Shown: positions 25,227-32,068 of the stretch, piece after piece
Layout of the letters: each line of letters starts with the position of its first letter
Numbering within the stretch: position 1 is the first letter of the stretch
NCBI GenBank assembly: GCA_030147505.1
Contig: JASBVG010000124.1
Location: 1-52,269 of the forward strand
Direction of reading: 5' to 3'
From: Tardiphaga sp.
GTDB lineage: Bacteria > Pseudomonadota > Alphaproteobacteria > Rhizobiales > Xanthobacteraceae
DNA length: 52,269 nt
Notes under the pieces: generated by a model
Database searches by the model: none
Seen by the model: the letters and a program-made list of their open reading frames with translations, nothing else
Told to the model about the DNA's origin: nothing
Program-made: the position numbers and the translations under genes

Positions 25227-25354
25227 CCCTCATGGTGAGGAGGCCTGGCGGCGCAATTGCGCCGCTGATAGCGCCGTCTCGAACCATGAGTTGATAGAGC
25301 TCCGTCACCATCCTTCGAGACGCCGCGCGAGAGCGCGGCTCCTCAGGATGAGGG
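25227..25354. repeat. palindromic repeat family A, copy 2
   Basis: Inverted relative to copies 1 and 3: starts CCCTCATGGTGAGGAGGC and ends GGCTCCTCAGGATGAGGGC, with CGTCTCGAACCATGAG and CATCCTTCGAGACG inside. It lies between two codirectional genes (SDR and DapA-family), unlike the other copies, and is about 14 bp longer than copy 1. Confidence 0.85.
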
Positions 25355-25359
25355 CGGAG

Positions 25360-26124
25360 TTACGGCATGATCTGGCCGCCATTCACCTCGATCACCTGGC
25401 CGGTGATGTAGCCGCTCATGGTCTCGTCGGCGAGGAACTGATAGGCGCCGACGCAGTCGTCCGGCGTGCCGATGCGGCCGAGCGGGATGCCCTGGCGCGC
25501 GCCCTCGAGCTGCTCCTCGGTGGAATAGCGCTGGTGGAACGGCGTCATGATCACGCCCGGCGCCACCGCATTGGCGCGCACGCCGAACGGGGCCAGTTCC
25601 TTCGCCAGCACGCGTGTGATCGTGCTTACAAACCCCTTGGCGGAGCCGTAGAGACCCGCGCCGCCGCTGCCGCCATTGCGGGCCGCGACCGAGGTCGTGT
25701 TGATGATCGAGCCGGAGCGCTGCGCTTCCATGATCTTCGCGGCCTTGCGGCAGGCGAAGAACACCGAGCCGATATTGAGATCGACCACGTCGTCATACTG
25801 TTCGTCGGTCGCATTGGCGATCGAGGTGCGGCCGAACATGGCGCCGGCATTGTTGATCAGCACGTCGATGCGTCCGAGCTTGGCATGCGCCTCTTCGATC
25901 ACGCGCGCGGCCTCCGCACGTTCGGACACGTCGCCGCGGATCAGCTCGGCCTTGCCGCCGGCGGCCTGGATGCCGGCAACCACTTCCTGCGCGCCTTCCG
26001 GATTGCCGTTGTAGTGCACGATCAGGTTCGCGCCGAGCGCGCCGAATTTCTTCGCCACCGCAGCGCCGATGCCGGAGCTCGCGCCGATGATCACGATGGC
26101 TTTGCCGTTCAGTCCGTTGGTCAA
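25360..26124 (-). CDS. SDR family NAD(P)-dependent oxidoreductase
   Basis: Classical short-chain dehydrogenase: cofactor motif GASSGIGAAVAKKFG, NNAG (INNAGAMFG), catalytic Ser in NTTSVAARNGGSGGAG, Tyr-x-x-x-Lys as YGSAK, and C-terminal GYITGQVIEVNGGQIMP. 254 aa from a TTG at 26124, chosen because AAAGGACG lies about 6 nt upstream and the SDR fold begins at once; the frame is open to 26229 but that part overlaps the divergent promoter region. Clustered with a DapA-family lyase and regulated, by position, by the divergent FadR-type regulator. Likely oxidises a sugar acid or hydroxy acid; substrate unknown. Confidence 0.9.
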   Translation of the reverse strand: MTNGLNGKAIVIIGASSGIGAAVAKKFGALGANLIVHYNGNPEGAQEVVAGIQAAGGKAELIRGDVSERAEAARVIEEAHAKLGRIDVLINNAGAMFGRTSIANATDEQYDDVVDLNIGSVFFACRKAAKIMEAQRSGSIINTTSVAARNGGSGGAGLYGSAKGFVSTITRVLAKELAPFGVRANAVAPGVIMTPFHQRYSTEEQLEGARQGIPLGRIGTPDDCVGAYQFLADETMSGYITGQVIEVNGGQIMP

Positions 26125-26174
26125 GCTTACGTCCTTTCGAATGTCGCCAGCGTTCGACCACGATTTTTGCAACC

Positions 26175-26302
26175 TGACAAGTTGCCAGATTTTGTGCGAC
26201 GCAATACGACTTTTGACCAAATCAAACAATTTTCACGTTTTAAATCATGGCGATACACCTCCCGTCGCGGCTTCTGCGCAATCTTGACATGTTGACAAGT
26301 TG
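26175..26302. promoter_or_regulatory. candidate operator pair for the FadR-type regulator
   Basis: The decamer TGACAAGTTG occurs at 26175-26184 and again at 26293-26302, both on the plus strand, 118 bp apart. The first is within CAACCTGACAAGTTG, a CAAC-N7-GTTG partial palindrome; the second follows CTTGACATGT. Both sit in the AT-richer divergent region between the SDR and the regulator gene. Binding by the regulator is inference. Confidence 0.5.
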
Positions 26303-26423
26303 AGTTCGCCCTCGCATGTTCGCCGCAACCTGGCGAGGAAATGTTTCCAAGAGAGAGCTGATCGGATTGATCGGATTCTCGAATGAAACTTTCGCGCCGC
26401 TTTGTGAGCCGCGGTCCGAAGTG

Positions 26424-27176
26424 ATGATGAAGCCGATCGATTCCAGCGAACACACCGATGCGCCACGCCTGCGCAATGCCGGCGCGTCGCTCGTCGACAA
26501 GGTCTATGGCGAACTCGCCGAGCGCATCGCCAATGGTGACTACGCGGCTGACCAGAAGCTGCCCGGCGAGCACGAGCTTGCAAGTCTGTTCGATGTCTCG
26601 CGTCCCGTGCTGCGTGAAGCGCTCGGCCGCTTGCGCGAGGACGGGCTGATCTATTCCCGTCAGGGCTCCGGCAGTTTCGTGCAGGCCCGCGCTCCGCAGA
26701 AGCAGCTCGGCTTTGCGAAGGTTGAAACCATCGCCGATATCCAGCGCTGCTTCGAATTCCGTATCAGCATGGAAAGCGACGCCGCATATTTCGCCGCGCT
26801 CCGCCGCAGCGAAGACAATCTCGTGCAGATCGAAGCCGCGCTCGGCCTGCTGCGCGAGGCGACGAGGCACCGCAAGCATCGCGAGGACGCCGACTATGCG
26901 TTTCACCTCGCCATCTCCGAGGCGACCAACAACCACTATTTCGCGACGTCGCTGAACGCGCTGAAGGACCATGTCGCCGTCGGCATGAAGCTGCACGGCC
27001 AGTCGCTGATGGGTCCGCAGCCCGGACTCGAAGCGGTGTTCGAGGAACACAGCAGCATTTTTGAAGCGATCCGTGATCGCGACGCCGAGGCGGCGCGCAC
27101 GGCCATGCGTCTCCATCTCGAGACTTCGCGCGACCGCCTGTTCGAAGGCCGTCTGCTCGATCTCTCGTTTCGGTAG
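26424..27176 (+). CDS. FadR/FCD-type GntR family regulator
   Basis: N-terminal winged helix (LVDKVYGELAERIANGDYAADQKLPGEHELASLFDVSRPVLREALGRLREDGLI region, about residues 22-75) with the wing QGSGSFV; C-terminal all-helical FCD effector domain with the metal/ligand-type Asp and His residues in DADYAFHLAISEATNN, VFEEHSSIFEAI and MRLHLETSRDR. 250 aa from the ATG at 26424; the frame opens at 26316, but the extra 36 residues are not family-like. The RBS is weak, so the start is uncertain. FCD regulators usually repress catabolic genes until an organic acid binds. It is divergent from the SDR-DapA pair and followed by the FAD oxidase. Confidence 0.88.
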   Translation: MMKPIDSSEHTDAPRLRNAGASLVDKVYGELAERIANGDYAADQKLPGEHELASLFDVSRPVLREALGRLREDGLIYSRQGSGSFVQARAPQKQLGFAKVETIADIQRCFEFRISMESDAAYFAALRRSEDNLVQIEAALGLLREATRHRKHREDADYAFHLAISEATNNHYFATSLNALKDHVAVGMKLHGQSLMGPQPGLEAVFEEHSSIFEAIRDRDAEAARTAMRLHLETSRDRLFEGRLLDLSFR

Positions 27177-27190
27177 ACGAGGAGGGTGAC

Positions 27191-28621
27191 TTGACCGACC
27201 ACGCGACATTCCTCGCAACACTCGCCGGCATCGTCGGCGAGCGCTATATCATCGGCCCCGGCGGCGATTTCGAACCCTATGTGGTGGACTGGCGCGGCCG
27301 CTATCACGGCAGTGCCCTGGCTGTCGTCAAACCCGGCTCGACGCAGGAAGTCTCCGATGTCGTCAAGGCCTGCGTGGCCGCGGGCATCGCCATCGTCCCG
27401 CAAGGCGGCAATACCGGCATGTGCGGCGCCGCCACGCCGCTCGGCGACCGCACCATGATCGTGCTGCGCCTCGATCGCCTCAACAAGATCCGGCATGTCA
27501 GCCGTCTCGGCGACAGTATCGCCGTCGATGCCGGCTGCATCCTTGCCGATATCCAGAACGCCGCCGACGAGATCGACCGCCTGTTCCCGCTCAGCTTAGG
27601 TGCCGAAGGGTCGTGCCAGATCGGCGGCAATCTCTCCACCAATGCCGGCGGCACCGCGGTGCTGCGCTATGGCACCACGCGCGAGCTTTGTCTGGGCCTG
27701 GAAGTGGTCATGCCCGATGGCGAGATCCTCGACGGCATGACAGCGCTGCGCAAGGACTCCACGAGCTTCGATACCAAGCAGCTTTTCATCGGCGCCGAAG
27801 GGACACTCGGCATCATCACCGGCGCGGTGCTCAAGCTGTTTCCGAAGCCGCGGGCGAGGGCAGTGGCCTTCGTCAAGCTGAACAGCATCGACGCGGTGCT
27901 CGATCTGCTCGCCCAGGCGCGCACCGATCTCGGCGATCGCTTGGGGGCCTTCGAGGTGATGTCGCGCGGCCAGATCGACGTGATTGCCGAGAACCTGCCG
28001 CTGGTGACCATCCCGTTCGAGCTGGATACGCCGTGGTACGTGCTGATCGAACTGGTCGATACGCTGCTGACCGTCGATCTCAACGAAGCCATGGAAGCCA
28101 TGCTCGGCAACGCCTATGAGCGCGAGTTGATCGCGGACGCGCTGGTTGCATCCAGCGAGACCCAGGCGGCCACCTTCTGGAAAATCCGCCACAGCGTCTC
28201 CGAAGGCAGCAAGGCCGCCGGCTACGTTATTTCCCACGACAGCGCCGTGCCGCTGTCGCAGCAGGCGACCTTTGTGAAGCAGGTCGAGAAGCGCATCGCC
28301 GCCTATCGGCCGGATGCACGCATCGTGATGCATGGCCATATCGGTGACGGCAATATCCACGTCCTCGCGATCATTCCCGGCTTCAAGCAGGACCAGAAGA
28401 ATGAGATCGCCGACACGATCCTCGCCATCAACACCATCGTCGATGAGGAAACCGCAGCCCTCGGCGGCAGCATCAGCGCCGAGCACGGCATCGGCATCGC
28501 CAATCGCGAGCGCCTCGGCCGCGTCGCCAAGCCGGTCGAGCTCAAGCTCTTGCGCAGCGTGAAGGCGATGCTCGATCCCCGCGACATCATGAATCCCGGA
28601 AAGGTGCTGCCGGCGCAGTAG
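27191..28621 (+). CDS. GlcD-type FAD-binding 2-hydroxyacid oxidase/dehydrogenase
   Basis: FAD enzyme of the PCMH/VAO family, related to D-lactate dehydrogenase, D-2-hydroxyglutarate dehydrogenase and glycolate oxidase GlcD. FAD-binding blocks: IVPQGGNTGMCGAATPLGD, LGAEGSCQIGGNLSTNAGG, FIGAEGTLGIITGAVLKLFP. C-terminal FAD-oxidase_C domain with HGHIGDGNIHV and ending GGSISAEHGIGIANRERLG...MNPGKVLP. 476 aa. Start is a TTG at 27191 with a strong GAGGAGGG RBS, 14 bp after the regulator. Probably feeds electrons from a D-2-hydroxy acid to the respiratory chain; exact substrate not readable. Confidence 0.92.
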   Translation: MTDHATFLATLAGIVGERYIIGPGGDFEPYVVDWRGRYHGSALAVVKPGSTQEVSDVVKACVAAGIAIVPQGGNTGMCGAATPLGDRTMIVLRLDRLNKIRHVSRLGDSIAVDAGCILADIQNAADEIDRLFPLSLGAEGSCQIGGNLSTNAGGTAVLRYGTTRELCLGLEVVMPDGEILDGMTALRKDSTSFDTKQLFIGAEGTLGIITGAVLKLFPKPRARAVAFVKLNSIDAVLDLLAQARTDLGDRLGAFEVMSRGQIDVIAENLPLVTIPFELDTPWYVLIELVDTLLTVDLNEAMEAMLGNAYERELIADALVASSETQAATFWKIRHSVSEGSKAAGYVISHDSAVPLSQQATFVKQVEKRIAAYRPDARIVMHGHIGDGNIHVLAIIPGFKQDQKNEIADTILAINTIVDEETAALGGSISAEHGIGIANRERLGRVAKPVELKLLRSVKAMLDPRDIMNPGKVLPAQ

Positions 28622-28673
28622 GGCCGGGCAGCTTCGACTGCAGAACAAAGATCGATACGAGAAGAGGATTCCC

Positions 28674-29651
28674 ATGCAGATCAAATCCATCCTGATGGCG
28701 GCCTGCGTCGCGCTTGGCGCCGTCAGCCCCGCCGCTGCGCAGGACGCAAAATATCCGGGCAAGCCGATCACCATCGTTGTGCCGTTCGCGGCCGGCGGCA
28801 CCGTGGACATTATCGCCCGCATGGTCGGCGAGCATCTGCAGAAGAAGCTCGGCGCCACCGTGGTGGTCGAGAACATGGGCGGTGCCGGCGGCAATATTGG
28901 TGTCAACCGTGTCGCCAAGGCTCCGCCCGATGGCTACACGATCGGCCTCGCCAGCACCTCGCCACTGGCAATCGCGCCATCGCTCTATGGCAGCAAGCTC
29001 CAGTTCCAGCCCGAGAAGGATCTCGTGGCTTTCACCCAGGTGAGCATCGTGCCGAATGTGCTGGTGGTGAACCCGGACCGCATCAAGGCGCGCACGGTTC
29101 CGGAACTGATTGCCTACATCAAGGCCAATGACGGCAAGGTCACTTTCGGCTCATCAGGCCCCGGCACCTCGCAGCATCTCGCCGGCGAACTGTTCCAGCA
29201 GATGACGGGCACCAAGATGGTCCACGTGCCCTATAAGGGCTCGAGCCAGATGGTGACCGACCTGATCTCCGGCCAGATCGACATCGCCTTCGACAACGTC
29301 CCGCTGCTGCTGCCGCATGTCGCCGGCGGCAAGCTGGCGCTGCTCGCCACCGCGACGCCGAAGCGTGCCGACTTCGATCCGAACGTTCCGGCCGTCGCCG
29401 AATTCCTGCCGGGCTTCGAGGCCGTCGCCTGGCACGGCTTCATCGCGCCGGCCGCGACGCCGAAGCCGATCGTCGACAAGCTATCCGCGGAAGTGCGCGA
29501 ATTCATGACCCTGCCGGAGACCAGGAAGAAGATGGCCGAACTCGGCGCCACCGCCGTCGCTATCCCGCAGGATGACTTCACGAAATACATCGCCAGCGAG
29601 ACCGCGCGCTGGAAGGTGGTGATGGAGAAGGCCAACGTCACGATGAACTAG
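28674..29651 (+). CDS. TTT-family (Bug) periplasmic solute-binding protein, copy 1
   Basis: Extracytoplasmic binding protein of the tripartite tricarboxylate transporter family. Signal peptide SILMAACVALGAVSPAAAQ, then YPGKPITIVVPFAAGGTVDIIARM, the family hallmark, and VVENMGGAGGNIG, FGSSGPGTSQHLAGELF, HVPYKGSSQM. 325 aa. RBS AGAAGAGG. No TctA/TctB membrane genes are in the window, so it relies on a transporter elsewhere or serves in sensing. It follows the FAD oxidase by 52 bp. Likely ligands for such proteins are carboxylic acids. Confidence 0.93.
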   Translation: MQIKSILMAACVALGAVSPAAAQDAKYPGKPITIVVPFAAGGTVDIIARMVGEHLQKKLGATVVVENMGGAGGNIGVNRVAKAPPDGYTIGLASTSPLAIAPSLYGSKLQFQPEKDLVAFTQVSIVPNVLVVNPDRIKARTVPELIAYIKANDGKVTFGSSGPGTSQHLAGELFQQMTGTKMVHVPYKGSSQMVTDLISGQIDIAFDNVPLLLPHVAGGKLALLATATPKRADFDPNVPAVAEFLPGFEAVAWHGFIAPAATPKPIVDKLSAEVREFMTLPETRKKMAELGATAVAIPQDDFTKYIASETARWKVVMEKANVTMN

Positions 29652-29756
29652 AACTGCCGTATGGACACAATGCATCACGCCCTCCGGCGTGATGCATCAA
29701 ACCAAATCGAGCACCCGCAAACGGGGCCGATCATCAAACCACTGGAGGAACGACCC

Positions 29757-30734
29757 ATGAGACTGCCCTCGATCCTGACGGCTGCCTGCCTCACGCTCGG
29801 CGCGCTCGCGCCGGCATCTGCGCAGGATACGAATTATCCGAACCGCGCCATCACCACCATCGTCCCGTTCTCGGCGGGCGGCACCGCAGACATTCTCGGC
29901 CGCATGGTGGCCGAACATCTGCAGAAGAAGTTGGGCGCAACGATCGTGATCGAGAATGTCGGTGGCGCCGGCAGTATCATCGGCGTCACCCGCGTCGCCA
30001 AGGCACAGCCTGACGGCTACACGATCGGCGTGGCCAGCACCTCGGCGATGTCGATCAATCCGACCATCTATGGCGCCAAGCTCAGTTATAATCCCGAAAA
30101 GGACCTCGTGCCGATCGCACAGGTCAGCATGGTGCCCAATGTGCTGGTGGTGAATCCGACCAAGATCGCCGCGCGCACGGTGCCGGACCTGATCGCCTAT
30201 CTCAAAGCCAATCCCGGCAAGGTGACCTTCGGCTCGGCGGGGCCGGGGACCTCGCAGCATCTTGCCGGCGAGCTATTCCAGCAGATGACGGGCACCAAGA
30301 TGGTCCATGTACCCTACAAGGGCTCGAGCCAGATGATGCCGGACCTGCTCAGCGGCCAGATCGATCTGTCTTTCGACAACGTCCCGCTGCTGCTGCCCCA
30401 TGTCACCGGCGGCAAGCTCGCGATGCTCGCCACGGCCACGCCGAAGCGCGCCGACTTCGATCCGAACCTGCCGGCCGTTGCCGAATTCCTGCCGGGTTTC
30501 GAGGCCGTCGCCTGGCACGGCTTCATCGCGCCCACAGGGACGCCGAAGGCGATCACCGACAAGCTCTCGGCCGAGATCCGCGCCTTCATGCAGCAGCCCG
30601 AGACCAAGAAGAAGATCTCCGAACTCGGCGCCGTCGCGATGGATGTCGATGGTCCAGCTTTCGGCAAATACATCGCCAGCGAGACGGCGCGCTGGAAGGG
30701 TGTCATCGAGAAGGCGAATATCACGATGAACTAG
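29757..30734 (+). CDS. TTT-family (Bug) periplasmic solute-binding protein, copy 2
   Basis: Paralogue of the preceding gene with the same 325-aa length and near-identical blocks (GTKMVHVPYKGSSQM, FDNVPLLLPHV, ATATPKRADFDPN, FLPGFEAVAWHGFIAP, YIASETARWK). Signal peptide ILTAACLTLGALAPASAQ. Clear RBS GGAGGAA before the ATG at 29757. A recent tandem duplication with divergence concentrated in the N-terminal half and near the C terminus; each copy may have a different ligand. No permease genes follow. Confidence 0.93.
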   Translation: MRLPSILTAACLTLGALAPASAQDTNYPNRAITTIVPFSAGGTADILGRMVAEHLQKKLGATIVIENVGGAGSIIGVTRVAKAQPDGYTIGVASTSAMSINPTIYGAKLSYNPEKDLVPIAQVSMVPNVLVVNPTKIAARTVPDLIAYLKANPGKVTFGSAGPGTSQHLAGELFQQMTGTKMVHVPYKGSSQMMPDLLSGQIDLSFDNVPLLLPHVTGGKLAMLATATPKRADFDPNLPAVAEFLPGFEAVAWHGFIAPTGTPKAITDKLSAEIRAFMQQPETKKKISELGAVAMDVDGPAFGKYIASETARWKGVIEKANITMN

Positions 30735-30747
30735 CGCTGTGCCGTAG

Positions 30748-30773
30748 GGCGGATTAGCGAAGCTTAATCCGCC
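30748..30773. repeat. short hairpin repeat (GGCGGATTA type)
   Basis: GGCGGATTA / TAATCCGCC with an 8-nt loop GCGAAGCT. It resembles a widely seen bacterial repeat of the form GTAGGGCGGATTAGCGAAGC. It lies 14 bp after the second TTT gene and could terminate it. Confidence 0.7.
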
Positions 30774-30784
30774 TCCACCTCCAG

Positions 30785-30894
30785 CCCTCATCCTGAGGAG
30801 CGGCAGCAGGCCGCATCTCGAAGGATGGCGGCACGCTCCGTCCGCCACACTCATGGTTCGAGACGGCGCTTGCGCGCCTCCTCACCATGAGGGG
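30785..30894. repeat. palindromic repeat family A, copy 3
   Basis: Starts CCCTCATCCTGAGGAGCGGC, contains ATCTCGAAGGATGGCGGC and CATGGTTCGAGACGGCGC, ends CTCCTCACCATGAGGGGC. Same orientation as copy 1. Fills the convergent junction between the TTT gene and napC. Confidence 0.85.
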
Positions 30895-30910
30895 CGGAGT
30901 TTGCCTTTGC

Positions 30911-31597
30911 TTACTTCTTCACCGAAGCCAAAAACCGCGACAACATATCTGCTTCCGGCGCGTGATAGCTGTGGCGATCGCGCAGTTCGGCGGGGGCGCT
31001 CCAGCCCGGCTCGATGCCGGTCATGTCCGGCAGCTCATGCGCGATGCCCTTGTGGCAATCGATGCAGGTCCGCTCGCCGGTAACGAGGAATTTGGCATGG
31101 ATCGCCGCCGCACGCGGCGCCTGCTTGGTGAAGTCCATGGCGATCGCGGAGTGGCAGTTGCGGCATTCCAGCGAGTCGTTGGCCTTCAGGCGCGCCCATT
31201 CGTGCTTGGCCAGCTCCAGACGCTTCTCCTGAAACTTCTCGCGCGTCGAGATGGTGCCAAAAATCTTGCCCCAGACTTCCTTCGACGCCTGCATCTTACG
31301 GGCGATCTTGTCGGTCCAGTTATGCGGCACGTGGCAGTCCGGGCAGGTGGCCCGCACGCCGGAACGGTTGGCAAAGTGCGGCGTGCGCTGCAGCTCCTGA
31401 TACACGTTGTCATGCATCTCGTGACAGCCGGTGCAGAACTTCTCAGTATTTGTCACTTCCAGCGCGGTGTTGAAGCCGCCCCAGAAGATCACGCCGCCGA
31501 GAAAGCCACCCAGCGCCAGCACGCCGAGACTGATATGCGTGGCCGGCCTGCTGGCGATCCGCCAGAACGACATGAATTTGGAGATCAACCACTTCAT
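30911..31597 (-). CDS. napC: NapC/NirT-type tetraheme cytochrome c
   Basis: Membrane-anchored quinol dehydrogenase that passes electrons from quinol to NapAB. One N-terminal anchor (HISLGVLALGGFLGGVIFWGG, about 21-41), then four heme motifs: CTGCH (C55), CPDCH, CRNCH and CIDCH. 228 aa, normal. It is the last gene of napEDABC, 4 bp after napB. Its 3' end meets repeat copy 3. Confidence 0.96.
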   Translation of the reverse strand: MKWLISKFMSFWRIASRPATHISLGVLALGGFLGGVIFWGGFNTALEVTNTEKFCTGCHEMHDNVYQELQRTPHFANRSGVRATCPDCHVPHNWTDKIARKMQASKEVWGKIFGTISTREKFQEKRLELAKHEWARLKANDSLECRNCHSAIAMDFTKQAPRAAAIHAKFLVTGERTCIDCHKGIAHELPDMTGIEPGWSAPAELRDRHSYHAPEADMLSRFLASVKK

Positions 31598-31601
31598 GAC
31601 G

Positions 31602-32063
31602 TTACCTGCTGAGTGCCTTCATGTCGGTGAAGGTGTTCGGGACCAGCGGACGCGCATCGGTCTGCGTCACATGGCAGGCGGTGCAGAAGTAACGCCGCGG
31701 CGTCACGTCGGCGAGCATCTGCCCGTCACGATCCATGAAATGCGTGACGCTGATCATCGGCGCGCCCGAGCCTTCGGTATATTCGCGGCGATGGCATTCG
31801 AGACAGCGATTGGCCTTCAGCGTGAGCTGATAATTGTCGATGGAATGCGGGATCACCGGCGGCTGCTCCGGATAATTCCGCATCACCCGCTTGTCGTCGG
31901 TGATGGGACGCGGCAGCGCCGGGGCGGGGACCACCGCCATCGGCTGCGCCGCGCCGGTGATGCGCGGCACGATCTGCACCGACGATTGCACCGACTGCGC
32001 ATAGATCGCCCCGGAGACCAGCACCATAGTGCCGGCAATGAGTGCTGCGACAAGGGCTTTCAT
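31602..32063 (-). CDS. napB: periplasmic nitrate reductase diheme cytochrome subunit NapB
   Basis: Small electron-transfer subunit of Nap. Signal peptide MKALVAALIAGTMVLVSGAIYAQ, then two heme sites CLECH and CTACH, with conserved HSIDNYQLTLKANRCLECH-type context, SVTHFMDRDGQ and RRYFCTACHVTQTDA. 153 aa from the ATG at 32063, 5 bp after napA; the frame runs further into napA but the signal peptide fixes the start. Confidence 0.96.
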   Translation of the reverse strand: MKALVAALIAGTMVLVSGAIYAQSVQSSVQIVPRITGAAQPMAVVPAPALPRPITDDKRVMRNYPEQPPVIPHSIDNYQLTLKANRCLECHRREYTEGSGAPMISVTHFMDRDGQMLADVTPRRYFCTACHVTQTDARPLVPNTFTDMKALSR

Positions 32064-32068
32064 GGCGC

